Part shown: positions 10,910 through 22,193 of the stretch, piece after piece
Numbering within the stretch: the stretch's first letter is position 1
Layout: every line of letters starts with the position of its first letter
Assembly (NCBI GenBank): GCA_031472005.1
Contig: PZJY01000002.1
Span: 3,906,001 to 3,970,000, forward strand
Direction: 5' to 3'
Length of the DNA stretch: 64,000 nt
Source: Tetracladium setigerum
Lineage: Eukaryota; Ascomycota; Leotiomycetes; Helotiales
Made by a program: the position numbers and the translations under genes
Notes under the pieces: generated by a model
Seen by the model: the letters and a program-made list of their open reading frames with translations, nothing else
What the model was told of the DNA's origin: nothing
Databases searched by the model: none

Positions 10910-11333
10910 AGTTGGCAGAGAGTTGAGGATTGGTGTTAGAGATGCAGCATCAGTGGTTGTGGGTGGAAGATATGGAGCTGTTGATATGTTCGAGATGGAG
11001 TCCGTATCGAGGTATCTATTAACTGTAAAACACGTCACACGGTTGGGGTGCGCAATAGGCTTGGCGCATGCCGTGACACCATGTGGTCTCCAGCGGACCA
11101 GGAACCACACGACAGATCACAGCAAGGATCTAAACCGAAGTGGATTAGCGTTAGAAAGCTTATTTTGAGGTCATTCTTGGGTATCTCCGTATCGCAATCG
11201 GCCACACACGTGACGTTTCATGATAACATAATGATGAAGCTATATCCAAATCGCTTCAACCCGTCAAGTCTCCTCAACCCCATAATACATCTACATACAT
11301 CTGATACACTCCCTCGAACGAAAAGCAACTATC
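10910..11333. promoter_or_regulatory. Shared divergent promoter region
   Basis: 424 bp between the start codons of the cystinosin-like gene (minus) and the F-box-like gene (plus). The half next to 11334 is AC-rich (ACATCTACATACATCTG). No TATA box or known operator was identified, so its role is inferred only from the head-to-head arrangement. Confidence 0.35.
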
Positions 11334-11996
11334 ATGACGCAACCAGCCTCCATCCTCACCATACCAGGTGAAATTCGTAACCAAATCTACAACTATCTCT
11401 TTCTTCTCCCCACCATATCCACCCGCCGAACTCTCGGCGATCCACCTCTCCACTCTTCCATTCTCTCAACCTGCTCTCAAATCCATCGAGAAGGCATCCA
11501 AATTCTCTATGGCAGCAACACTTTCCTCGCCCATCCAAATCTTCTCTCGGGTCTTCCCCGTCTTCGACTGTACTACCCCACCATCTCCTCTCGCGCCCTC
11601 ATCTCCCTCATCACTCGATACCACATTCGTGTACGTCTCGATTGTGATCCCAATTTCTCAAGAGAACAGGCTGCAAAAGCTTTCTCGGGCATGGATGCCT
11701 TGACAGTTGAGGTTTTCCAAGCTCAATTTGGCGGGAGCGATCTCAAGGTCTTGGAGTTATTTGAGGATGTTAGAGGTGTTGGAAGGGCTAGGGTGTATGG
11801 AAGTGTCACGGTCTTCCCGAATACGTTAAGTGGCTGGAAGAGACCATGATGTCGGAGGTGGGAGCTGTACGGGTGTTCAAGAAGGAGGAGGAAAAGGTAA
11901 CCGAGCTTACGGTCAGAGACTATGATATTTGGATTGTGAGTAGGAGAATGCTTGCAAGCGACTGAACTAACTTTATTATAGCATGGTGGACGATGA
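11334..11996 (+). CDS. Small F-box/2EXR-like protein, frame broken once
   Basis: It opens with ASILTIPGEIRNQIYNYLFL followed by SILSTCSQIHREGIQILYGSNTF. This is the typical 2EXR/F-box-like arrangement of the lineage-expanded fungal proteins in which an LP.EIR.QIY helix precedes an R.C..I..E....LY motif. The frame stops at 11849. One extra C in the CCC run at 11816-11818 lets it continue as EYVKWLEETMMSEVG to ...YDIWI. A 46-nt intron (11936-11981, GTGAGT, GAACTAAC branch) then leads to a final HGGR and TGA at 11994-11996, giving about 205 residues. Both the intron and the tidy ending support the corrected frame. Substrate adaptor function is suggested by family resemblance only. Larger relatives lie at 15893 and 59753. 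Confidence 0.65.
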
Positions 11997-14900
11997 AATT
12001 CATCGATTTCTAGATGCATCCCCTTACCTTTAATGACCTCTCTTCCAATCAGAGGTTCTTCCTCCTGGTGGATCTACGACTTTCACCTGCCGTTCTGGAG
12101 TTCTGGACACGCTCGCTTTTAAGAATACTGGATGGACCCCCCTTGATGAACAATAATAGCCTCGTGGAATAAATCTGGATTTTTGCTATTTACGGTTCGT
12201 TCGGTGCCTGTCATGTTATCTTGTGCCATCTCCATCTGCTCTTTTTGACGTCGTACAACCACTGGATCTCAAGACTCCCTGGACACACCCTCGCTTCATG
12301 GCCTCTTCCGTTCCCGCACGTAAATTGGACAGCTTCTGTTATGTTAGAAACGATTACAACCTGTCTCGCTTTTATCTCCACTCCACCTGATGCGTTGTAC
12401 TACAATCTTCCTGGACCGATCGAACATATTATCATCACCTGCTTATTGGTACCTACTCAGTAATCTATCGATTTGAGTCAACACCACCCCTCGCCCATCG
12501 ATGTCCCCAACTACCCGTAGATGTACGTTATCATCCAATCCTATCCTTGGAACATCGGAGAAACAGGAGCCTGACGATTTCAACCCACCTTGTAACCTCA
12601 ATTCTTGGTTCGGGGAATTTAAAGGCTTGTGACTATTGCAAAAACGAGTCGCTCTAATTTGGGCTGATGGAACGCTTCCGAAAACGTCGGCCACAGCCTT
12701 TGTCAACGGCCACTCTGAGGATGGCTTGCCCTGAACTTTGATATTGCTCTTTATCCATGGGCTTGTTGAATATCTATTGTTCAATTTGATTGCCTTCATG
12801 GATAAGTTGATATGCTATACCTAAAAGTCTACAATAAGTTGCTATTGTCTGATTTTGCCTTCCATGGAGAGAGCGCGGGGTTACCTATTTCCAACCTTTG
12901 TTCTATTATCAAGTCTGCTTGTTGGTTTATATTTTAATCAGCCGGAGAACATAAAAAAAGAAAGCATTCAATTATGTTAGTCGACCTGATATGATTAGTT
13001 TTCGCTATGTCTTCCGGAAAATGTTTGTTCCGAAATCCCTTTGACGCTGGGTCTGGAGAGACCGACCCACTCCATTTCAACCTCCGCCTCTCAGAGACCT
13101 CCCTTCCCAAACCAAACTTCGACACATCAGAATCTTCAACGGCCAGCTTTACAGCTCAAAAATATTTCCCAGTGAGCAATACTTAAGCACGGCGAGCGCA
13201 AATATCTACTTGGCACAACCCACTCTCATCTCATCGAGCATTCCAAGTGTCGCAGCTCTGTGAAGCGCTGTCTTCCACTTCACCTCGACGTCCGATACCC
13301 CGATCTTTAGTGCAAGAAGTTATTCTCATTCTCTGCCATCACCGGCTAGCTCTAATAGCCCATCACACTAGCTGATATCTGTGTCAAGATAGGCTCTCCT
13401 GAGTTCATACGATGGAGACAGGTTGAATGACCGATCTGCAAAATCCGACCATAGCATCCTCTCAGCCCACCCTCATCTCCACAAGGTCCAGTATCCAGAC
13501 CCATGGTTTCATTCACAGAAGATACACCGTTCTCCCCAGTTTTCGGTAGCCTCAATGGTCTACAGTTCATCGCTTATGCCAAAAGTCCAACCGATTCAAT
13601 TCCCTGACAACCAGTTAGTCAAATAACTCTTGCGACTCCATGAACTTCCCCAAACACCCGAATTATCCTTGGACCCTCTAGTTTCAGATCTCGCTTTTAC
13701 CTCTAGCAGGGTAGGCATCATCTTCAAACAGTACTGCAACTCCACACAACACTTACAGCACATCTCAAAATCCCAGCATGTTTTCTTGGGAAATCCCCCA
13801 ATTTCAAGATATGGACTTTGACTTGTGATTGGCAATAATATCTTGGGATATCCAGCAATTGCCAGCTGCAAAGAAGACTATGGTCCTTCTTTGAAGCAGA
13901 ACCTTCAACTCGGGTCTTAAGACTGCGTCCAAGAATCTACGATGAGGTGTAGAAAGCCCTGTGTGCCGGCAACGTGTTCTACTACACCTGTGTGGAAGAT
14001 TCGTAGCCTTGCTACAGGCAATAAAGAGAGATTGAACATGTCCTTGCTGGCGAAATGGCGTCACGCAAACGCCCTTGATACATACCGATCCGTCGGTCTG
14101 CATCCGATTTACAAGTTGGTAAATCGTTGGACAGTTCTTCATGATCATGGTATTATGCTGGTTGCTTGTGGACCTCTGACGAGCTTGATGGCACTCCGCA
14201 ATCTTCTAAAGCACTACTCTCATTGCCTACATTCTTGAAAAGCAGGTCCATAATGTCGAGATTCAGGACTCAGATACTTCCAAGAACCTGTGCACGACGA
14301 TAGCTGTGCTACACTTCTCCGAAACACGAATTCCGGCCGGGTCCTCAACCAAATGTACTCTCCTTCGATAAGATACGCACGCGATATTGGAGCGATTTCT
14401 CCCGTTCAGGACACTTATAACTTTTCGTTCGAGTAACTCGCGATATCAACACACAGAAGCCCGTTGGGTCAAGATGAAAGTAGCCTCTTGCCTATGAATG
14501 AAGAATGGCAGTCCCGATTTGCGACCGCACTAGAAGTTTCGGTCTGATATCCTGTGGCCGAACGGTCCCTCTAGATCCGAGCTCAACGATGTACACTTGG
14601 ACCTGGGGGATCTTAACACGACAGTCTTCAAACAGTGCAGAGCTATTGCCCTCAAAAAAAGCTTGGAACTGCATTCCGCCAAAGATCTGACGCACCCCTT
14701 AGGCAGAAGTTCTTTCGTCGTATCCCGTTTCACGAAAACCTATCTGCCCACTCTCAGATCGATATATAGCCCTATGTCCGAATGGGTCAATGCAAGGATA
14801 TTGTCATCTCGTTTCCTAGAGAAATAAGCCATGTATTTCGGAGATTCCTATCGTAGGCTGTCGATGGCATGGATGCTTGGCATCAGATCATGCGACCGAT

Positions 14901-15700
14901 AAGGAAGAAACTCCAAGACCAACGCCCCGAGCGAGCCTAGATGCAGCCTTTGTCTATCAGCAAGGAATCTAGTAAAGCCTATGGATTTTCAAACGGCTGG
15001 CCAGACTTGCGTGCCTAAATGGACGACCAAAAATTGCTCGGCAGTCGAGACAGATGTTGCGGGGGCGAATTTGGAAGGATGGGTGATCCTGACCGAGTCA
15101 AGCGTAGACAGAGAGGCTCTATGGAGAGTCTGCTGTGTAAAGGAGTAAAAAGCGTATCATTTGCTGTGATGGCAAGTGGAGTTGATTGAAATTACAGTTG
15201 GGTCTCTCAATCCGGCTTCTGGTCCCAGACTTGTCAAAGCGAAAGGAATGGTATATGCTCAGGGGAATTTGTGAACCCAAATTCTGCCGGGGCACTCATT
15301 ATCATTGGTATAAAGGTGATAACAGTTTGGGCACTGGAAACGAATTGTCGCCAAGACGTCAACAAAAGGCATCAACTTCTTCCCAGCTCCCGTCTTCCGA
15401 CTCCCCACCAACCTTTCTCTTCCAAACACCCCATCTCAACTCCAACCTCCAACCTTCGACCGAAATCCTTCTCTTGAGTACGCTACAAGTTTCTCTATCA
15501 AAGCCTTGAAATCTGCCAACCTGGGCATCAATTTATCACTGCCTACAATCTCTTCTGGGTCATCAGAACAAACCTTCCTCGACTTGCACTTCCAAAAACC
15601 CTCGTGATCGCGTTGCGCATCAACTGGAACACCATCACTCTCGATCTGTATTGATTGAGTTCTCATCGCGGTACGTGTACCTCTATTGTGTCAATCGTCT
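11997..15700. other. 3.7-kb stretch with no recognisable gene
   Basis: Only short frames (under about 115 codons) occur, spread over both strands, with no domain recognised. Composition is ordinary (not strongly AT-biased), so heavy RIP damage is not obvious. Frames at 13942-14238 and 14597-14827 (plus) run in neighbouring phases and could be remnants of one decayed gene, but I cannot name it. The end of the stretch is CT-rich and becomes the leader of the next gene. Confidence 0.4.
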
Positions 15701-15892
15701 TATTTGGAGTAATTGACTGATGCGTACTAGATCATCTTTGGTGCATCCTCCATCAATCTTGCTTCTGCACACATAGAAGTGCTACTCATCTCAACACGCA
15801 GGTACGTGTACTACACACTTATATTCTTCGCAGAGTCAAAAGGTTCATAGAACAGATACTAAATGGTCCCATTTGTAGATGAACAAAAAATC

Positions 15893-18391
15893 ATGGAATC
15901 TCGCAACGTCGCTAGTCTAGGCGTAGATCGGGACTCTCCCGCCTCGATGCAAGACGTGGCTAAACAATCTACGGCACCAGGTTATCAAACCCTTAATACC
16001 GAAGTACAGTCTTCTATTATTGAGAACTCTTCCAATGTCTCAGTTAATGAGCCTGATTTCGAAGACAACAAGGAAGCATCTGGTGGAAACGTTTCCTCAA
16101 TCCTAGGAGGTGCAGACGGGCATAATGATGATATCAGATCACGATCCTCAGTTGCCCTTCGAGACCACCAATTCGGTTCTGATGAAGAGAATATGAGCAT
16201 GAAAGAATTTCCACAAGTCCCTTACGCCATGGCAGACATCGGTTTGAGGCTAATGGGTGACCTTACTAGAGAGGAGGTTGGTGATATGTTGCAAGCCTTG
16301 CAGGGTCTTTACAACTCAGCAAATCCCGCCTCTTCAGCTGGTGTATCGGGCAATTTACCTGATGATTGTTACGATGGCGCTGACCTTGAGAGTCTAGCAC
16401 GAACAATGCTCCCTGGTAACCCAACAATTCCAAGCCCACATGCCAATCCAAAAGCTTGTTTGCTTGGGGTTGGCTTCGACATTCGGAAGATGGTCTATGA
16501 TCTCCTTCTGATCAACCCTATTCTTGCAACTACAGGCGCTGTCTCCAAGGAGTCCCTGTATGGATCTCGTCAAAATTATCACTTGCATCCTAGCATTCTT
16601 CGACTTTGCAAAGAGATCTATGCGGAAGGCAAGGATGTGTTGTATAACAACAACACATTTATAACCGTCTGCTTCGAGTATAACAAGGTATATGATGAGG
16701 CCCCGAATTCGCGAGGCTTGTTGAATGCATCGCCTCTTTCTCGTCATTCACCGCGAAATGGGGACGGGTCTCCAGTTCCGATTTATGAACAGCCCACTTT
16801 CAAGCTTGTGAAGAAATGGAATGTTCTGATCAACACCCGCATAGGAGTACTCAACAAGATTGACGTCTCAACTCAATGGGCTTTCCGTAACTTTTGCCGA
16901 GCTCTCTACGATTCCGAGGCGGAGCAGATCAAGCTTTTCTTCGTTCCCAAGATGTTTGAGCAATGGTCACAGCGACGCAACTATCTTGGCTCCGATGCAA
17001 TCAAGCGTTCCGCATCTCTGCTTCGAGTTCCCAAGAAGGGCGGTTTCACGATCAATGATGCTGAAACAAAGGGACTCGGCGATGTCATCGACCAGCGCAG
17101 TGAGCCTGAACGACTTTATTCTGCGACCGAGAGCTGGTGCCCCAGTCAGGAAGTAGAGATCTACAAGCGCGTGGAGAGCACTCAGCCTGCTGAAGCTGCC
17201 TTCATGATGTATCCCAAGATTTTGGCCTACGCCCAGGCTTTTGAACTGCACCCTGTCTTCAAGTTTCACATGGGATATACAAATGAGAGCGAGGACATAG
17301 ATGACCTTCGCTCAAAATTATTCCCTGAATTCTTCGAAACTGAACACCACAATCCCTTCCGAGGCAAGGTGATGCATCCTTTAGAAAAGATGCTCGCTGA
17401 AATGAGGTGTTCGACAGAGCGCGAAGATGTCGGCTTGTTTAAGCTTAATCGTGGATCAATCCTCTGCTATCTCGAGCCGCAGTACAAACGTATTGTCGAA
17501 GCTGCTGTTCGAGTGCGGGACTTTGTACGTGCCGAAAATCGCTACGGTCGTCTGTTTGATGCCACATACGTTTCTGGCATTCTAAGAAAGAGGGGTTTCT
17601 ATCCTCTCCGCCACGTTACCAGGCTTGTCGCTACAATTGAAGCTTTTGCTGCCTCCTTCGAGCGTGACATCCCATACGAGATCCAGCTGAAGATCCGACC
17701 ATGGAAGAGGTCCTTCGAGGCTCTTTACGCTTCCCTTCCCGTTTTTGCATGCATGAAGAAGGTTGGTATCCTCTATGAAGAACGCAACATCCCAGCTACG
17801 CTCAAGGAGTCTACGAGGGCAATTACTGGGTTGATGGACTTGTTTATGGAAATGCGCGAAGCTAGAGAGAAATTGTTTTCTGAGGACCGCAATAAAGATC
17901 AAGGAGTCTTTAATGAGTTCACATTGAAAGATGACCACGTCTTTGAGGCGATTGATTGGAGTTGCAATGAGGTTGTGATGGATTGGGATCTGCTTGCCGA
18001 ACTCAATCAGCCAGTAGCACCTCAGCCAGCAGCACCACAAACTTTTGGCCATGCAGGCGATGGAGGCTATGGAGGCTATGTAGGCTCTGATCATGATGAC
18101 CCTGATTCAGATAACGAGGGTGCTGATGGAGGATTTGGTGTTTACGACGATGACGATGATAATGCGGGTTCTTGTGATCACGACCCGGATGAGGGCGTTG
18201 AGAATGATGCAGATGAGGGAGATGATCACGACGAAGGTTCTCAGCACGATGGTTCCCAGCACAATGCTGATGTTGGTGACGAGAACCAAGTCGAGCATTC
18301 AAACGCCCATGATGACCAAGTTGGTGTTGCGATGGCTGCAAGTTCTGATGCCAATGCTGGAAGTGAGCCAATTTTCGAGAACTCTTTCTGA
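15893..18391 (+). CDS. Large F-box/2EXR-like protein with acidic C-terminal tail
   Basis: 832 residues from the ATG at 15893. The frame is open back to an ATG at 15863, but TACTAAAT (about 15857) and TTTGTAG ending at 15879 look like the branch site and acceptor of a leader intron with donor GTACGTG near 15802, so 15893 is preferred. A second leader intron with the same GTACGTGTAC donor appears near 15671. A polar N-terminal region of about 180 residues precedes a 2EXR-like block (LLGVGFDIRKMVYDLLLINP; LRLCKEIYAEGKDVLYNNNTF). A long helical region includes LCYLEPQYKRIVEAA near residue 530. The last 120 residues are Asp/Gly/His-rich and strongly acidic. It shares this plan with the broken gene at 59753-61489, so the two are paralogues. 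An adaptor or scaffolding role is possible; no function is shown. Confidence 0.75.
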   Translation: MESRNVASLGVDRDSPASMQDVAKQSTAPGYQTLNTEVQSSIIENSSNVSVNEPDFEDNKEASGGNVSSILGGADGHNDDIRSRSSVALRDHQFGSDEENMSMKEFPQVPYAMADIGLRLMGDLTREEVGDMLQALQGLYNSANPASSAGVSGNLPDDCYDGADLESLARTMLPGNPTIPSPHANPKACLLGVGFDIRKMVYDLLLINPILATTGAVSKESLYGSRQNYHLHPSILRLCKEIYAEGKDVLYNNNTFITVCFEYNKVYDEAPNSRGLLNASPLSRHSPRNGDGSPVPIYEQPTFKLVKKWNVLINTRIGVLNKIDVSTQWAFRNFCRALYDSEAEQIKLFFVPKMFEQWSQRRNYLGSDAIKRSASLLRVPKKGGFTINDAETKGLGDVIDQRSEPERLYSATESWCPSQEVEIYKRVESTQPAEAAFMMYPKILAYAQAFELHPVFKFHMGYTNESEDIDDLRSKLFPEFFETEHHNPFRGKVMHPLEKMLAEMRCSTEREDVGLFKLNRGSILCYLEPQYKRIVEAAVRVRDFVRAENRYGRLFDATYVSGILRKRGFYPLRHVTRLVATIEAFAASFERDIPYEIQLKIRPWKRSFEALYASLPVFACMKKVGILYEERNIPATLKESTRAITGLMDLFMEMREAREKLFSEDRNKDQGVFNEFTLKDDHVFEAIDWSCNEVVMDWDLLAELNQPVAPQPAAPQTFGHAGDGGYGGYVGSDHDDPDSDNEGADGGFGVYDDDDDNAGSCDHDPDEGVENDADEGDDHDEGSQHDGSQHNADVGDENQVEHSNAHDDQVGVAMAASSDANAGSEPIFENSF

Positions 18392-18446
18392 AGGTAATCT
18401 TGGAATTACTTCATTCTTTTCTCTTTCAGATGGTTCTTTCCTGATG

Positions 18447-19010
18447 GCTGAATATCTCTTCGGGCTGGATATCTTCCCTCGCTGGATATCTCCCCTCGCT
18501 GGATATTTCCCCTCGCTAGATATCATACCAAGGACTGCACAATATTTTTTCAAGAATACGACCTCTTCAACTCGACCTCTAGTTGATTTGTAGGGTGGGT
18601 GGGCGTTTAGCTATTTCCTCGCTCTTCTTATTTCTGGTGGATTTGATCAATAGCTGGATTTCTCTTCTGGCTGAACTTCTCTTCTGGCTGAACTTCTCTT
18701 CTGGCTGGGTATCTCTCTCCTAGCTGGATAAAATACCACGGATTTGTACAACAGTTTTCTGAACCTCCGAATTTCCGATGAATCCGGCTCACTTCAATTC
18801 GACCTCTGGTTGGTTTGTACGTAGGGTTGGTGGGCGTTTAGTTATTTCCTCGCTCTTTTTATTTTTAGGTGGATTTGACCAATGGCTGAATATTCTCTTC
18901 TCGCTGAAGTTTTACTTCTAGCTGGATGATTTTCTTCACGCTGGATAGGCACTTCTAGCTGGATCATTCACATCTGGCTGGATGGATCATTTTCATACCA
19001 CGCAAACACA
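18447..19010 (+). repeat. 17-bp GCTGGATA minisatellite plus a ~227-bp direct duplication
   Basis: From about 18447 to 18523, four units of GCTGGATATCTYCCCTC follow one another with a 17-bp period. From 18566, a segment starting TTCAAYTCGACCTCT, then GGTGGGCGTTTAG, TTATTTCCTCGCTCTT and GGTGGATTTGA, is repeated at 18793. This gives two diverged copies about 227 bp apart. Each ends in more CTTCTGGCTGAA/GCTGGAT units, again often 17 bp apart. It lies directly behind the stop codon at 18391. Confidence 0.8.
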
Positions 19011-19831
19011 AGCACAACCACAGTTGTACAATAGTTCGTTCCCCTTACGACGTAGAGAAAATTAAAACGAATATTATTATTTTAAATCTTCCGTCCGATC
19101 TTCGTGCCTGTGACTGACTGGTAGTGATGCACTGATGCATAATGCGTACAGCTGTCGGTACCTCGTCCCCTGGATATATTGGTAGGTAGGTGATAGGAGA
19201 TGGACGCACAGTAATATCGCTCGCTGATCATGATTGTAAGACTTACGTACCTGTACTTCCTATGTCTCTAGTACTGATTTCACACACAAACATACATCAT
19301 ACACTACTTAACTTTACTCGGCCTGCAGGATTGATTATTGGCTTGATAATCTTTGACTTGGCTCGATATTGGGTGGAATTTCATTAAAATTTCTGATTGT
19401 TTGATTGTTTTTGATTTTCTAATTCCATTCTATTGTTTCTCCCAATATACTCCCGCGTACCCATCACCCCATGCTCCACAATCTACCTATGCTATGTAAA
19501 ATTACCTCCCTCCTGTCTTCCGTTCGGGGGTTTGTTGGTTTTTAACTTTTGATTTTCTGTGTATATAGGACGAATGCGATGCGATACGATGCCTTGTCTT
19601 GTCTTGTCTTTCCTTCTCTCTCGCATTAAATGCAGACGGGGAAAAAAAACCCATCGATATATAAAAACCCATGATATGATGAGACTTCCAAGAATGGTAA
19701 ATGAAAACAAATATGCACCCCCCAAAAAACAAAACAAAACACCCACGAAAAGAATGAAGAAGAAAAAAAAGTATTTACTAAACTCCTAGGGAAGTGGTAC
19801 GCAATAGCACCAAAACCAACCTACATTACTT
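19011..19831. other. Intergenic between convergent genes
   Basis: AT-rich, with A-rich runs at 19640-19775. No gene, RNA or palindrome of note. The 3' ends of two convergent transcripts should lie here. Confidence 0.4.
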
Positions 19832-22193
19832 TTACTGCCCACCACCACCTCCAACAATCCTAGGCAAATTCTTCCACCCCTCCTTCCCCACCCTCCCACC
19901 AGCACCACCTAAGCCAAACCCACCATCCAAATCCAAAATAATCTTCAACGCATTCCGACTCCTCAGATAACTCAAGGGCCCCACCTGCCCCTGCAAATGC
20001 TCCTTCTCCCTACCCGCAAAACCAGCTAACTCACTATGCTGCACGCCACTCGCCTCATCCTTGACGACGGTTCCTGGCATTGGCAGCACATTCTGAAGGA
20101 CTTCATACATGGCGAGGGTGAAACCGAATTGTGGTGATGAGCGGAGGATTCGAGCGGGCCCGCCTTTGAAGAAGGCTTTGAAGCCTTCTTCTTTGTAGAT
20201 TGTTTGTGCTGCGTGTCTTAAGGAGGTGTAACTCGTTTCGCCCTTTCGAGCTTCGACTTGTAAACGGGTTTTGATGACGTCGCAGGGCGTGGTGAGATAT
20301 GCGGCTGGCATACCGGCCATTGCACCGGCAGTGAGGAGATGGAGAACACCTAGTTTCTTAGTGGGGCTTTCGCCGTACATGTCTCGCTTGAGATGGTTGT
20401 AGGTGGGGAAGTAGATGGCGGAGAAGGGGACGTCGCGGAGGAGACAGGCCGAGGCGCCCTTGTAGAGACCGACGAGACCGAGATTGCGCACGATCCACAT
20501 TGCCGAGCGACGGGGCGTGCCTTCGACGGATTTGGAGATCTCGCCTTGCACCTGGAGACGGATCTTGACGATTTCGAGAGGGTTGGTGAAGATCTGTTTT
20601 GAGGGAGAAGGGTTAGCGAGGTGTTAAGCGAGATTTTTAGGCATGGAAACAAATGTGGGGAGGGGAAAGATGGGATATCCGGAAAAATTGCCAATTTTAG
20701 CCATTGGAGACGGAAAAATTAAAGACTTACAACTTGACAAGCGCCTGCAGTTCCACCGGCCAAAATCTCATGAGGAACCTTGATCTTTCCATCTTTAGTA
20801 GAGAAATATCCGCGCACGAGATCGTTGACCGTCAGTTTGATGGCTTTCTCTGGTGCAACACCCACAAGTTGTGGGATGACACCAGAATAGAGACCCTTGA
20901 ATCCTTCATTCTTGATCACTTTCTTTGCACAATCAAGAGAGTTCTTGTATAGTGTTTCTCCTACACGGTTCGAGCGCTGATTTTGCATGCGTGTCTTTAC
21001 GAGATCGATAGGGTAGACCATAAATGCACCGAAAGCTCCAGCGAGCGATCCAAGTGCGAAGTGGTGAACAGATTCAAGGACGTTGTGGAGCACATTTTGG
21101 CTTGTAGACTTCGCTGATGCGATACTCGCTCCTGCGGCAGAGCCAAGGGCATCGTAGAGCGGACTGCGCCATGATGGGTCGAGTACTTTGGCAAAGTCTG
21201 AAAGGCCAAGTCGGCCGGATGGCTCATCGAGGCTGGCGAAATGGAAGAGAATGTCTGCCTCCATGGGTGTGAAGAGAGAGAAACGGGTTATGCGAGAGGC
21301 TTCGTTGAGGAATTCAGTTCGGGTGATCTTGCCGTCGGTGCTACGCGCGGTGGCCTGTCGGATGATTATTTCCACCAAGTCCATCTCCCTAATCATGTTT
21401 TGGAAAGCTCGCACATTCCCATATGAGATCTTTGTGCCGTTGGAGATGTTGCAGAGTGTGTGGAGGTTCTCGAGGAGGTGATCGGAAAGCTTGTGGCGGG
21501 CGGTTTCGAGAATGATGCGCTGGAAGTCGGCGGGTTCGATGTATCCATCTCCATCTTTATCAAAGTGGTGGAATGCCTGACGTATCCTCTCTCCTTGTAA
21601 TCCCCTCAGCATCTGCGAGAATTGGGGGTATGTCAGGTCATGTCGTCGCCTCTTTCCACCACTGTATAGACTCGCCCATTCGCAGCTCCAGTCGAACGGC
21701 ACACTGTCCGGACCTTTGTTCAACTCGTACAGCTTCTTCAAGTCATCGTATTTGACAGTCCCGGTTCTGTCAACGTCGAATAGTCGGAAGGCGATTTCGT
21801 ACTCGGCGTCTGGTTTCGCAAGGAGGTTTTCGAAGGTACCCCAATCAGCGAGGCTGATCTTGCCCGTTTGTCTGCTATCTGCGACCCTGAAGAGGATGGC
21901 ATATTGCTCGCGCTTGATCTTGTGCTGTATGATCGTATGATACATCAGTCAATGGCTCCAGGAAGGCTTCGTGTGACTCAAGAGAAGGAGTTACTCACAT
22001 AATCCTCACCGACTGGCGCAACGGCATTGACGAAGTCCTCCTCGCTCATATACTGCTCCCCAGATTCCGCATCGCTTCGGGCATGCTTCTCAAAGGTAGC
22101 CTTGGACTGCGCGGTGATCTTGACATCCTGGACGTGTTCTGCGCCCAAAAGGGTCTCCTTTACCGCATCCTTAACCTTTGTTACCTCCGCCAT
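19832..22193 (-). CDS. AGC1: Mitochondrial calcium-binding aspartate/glutamate carrier (AGC1/Aralar type)
   Basis: Exchanges matrix aspartate for cytosolic glutamate across the inner mitochondrial membrane as part of the malate-aspartate shuttle. Exons are 22193-21999, 21924-20731 and 20593-19832. The introns are 74 and 137 nt, both phase 0, and the product is 716 residues. The N-terminal half holds EF-hand-like repeats, including DVDRTGTVKYDDL near residue 110 and the canonical DKDGDGYIEPADF near residue 190. The C-terminal half has the three mitochondrial carrier repeats with signatures YPIDLVKTRMQ, NPLEIVKIRLQ and TPCDVIKTRLQ. The first exon (MAEVTKVKDAVKETLLG) matches the short start normally seen in fungal AGC proteins. 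Length fits the family, and calcium control by the EF-hand domain is known for it. A C-terminal extension of about 100 residues beyond the last carrier helix is Gly-rich. Identity is secure. Confidence 0.94.

Noticed and set aside
18003..18371. His-rich minus-strand frame resembling a metal-binding protein
   Set aside because: It is the antisense of the Asp-rich acidic tail (GAT codons read as ATC/CAT), so the histidines are a complement artefact.
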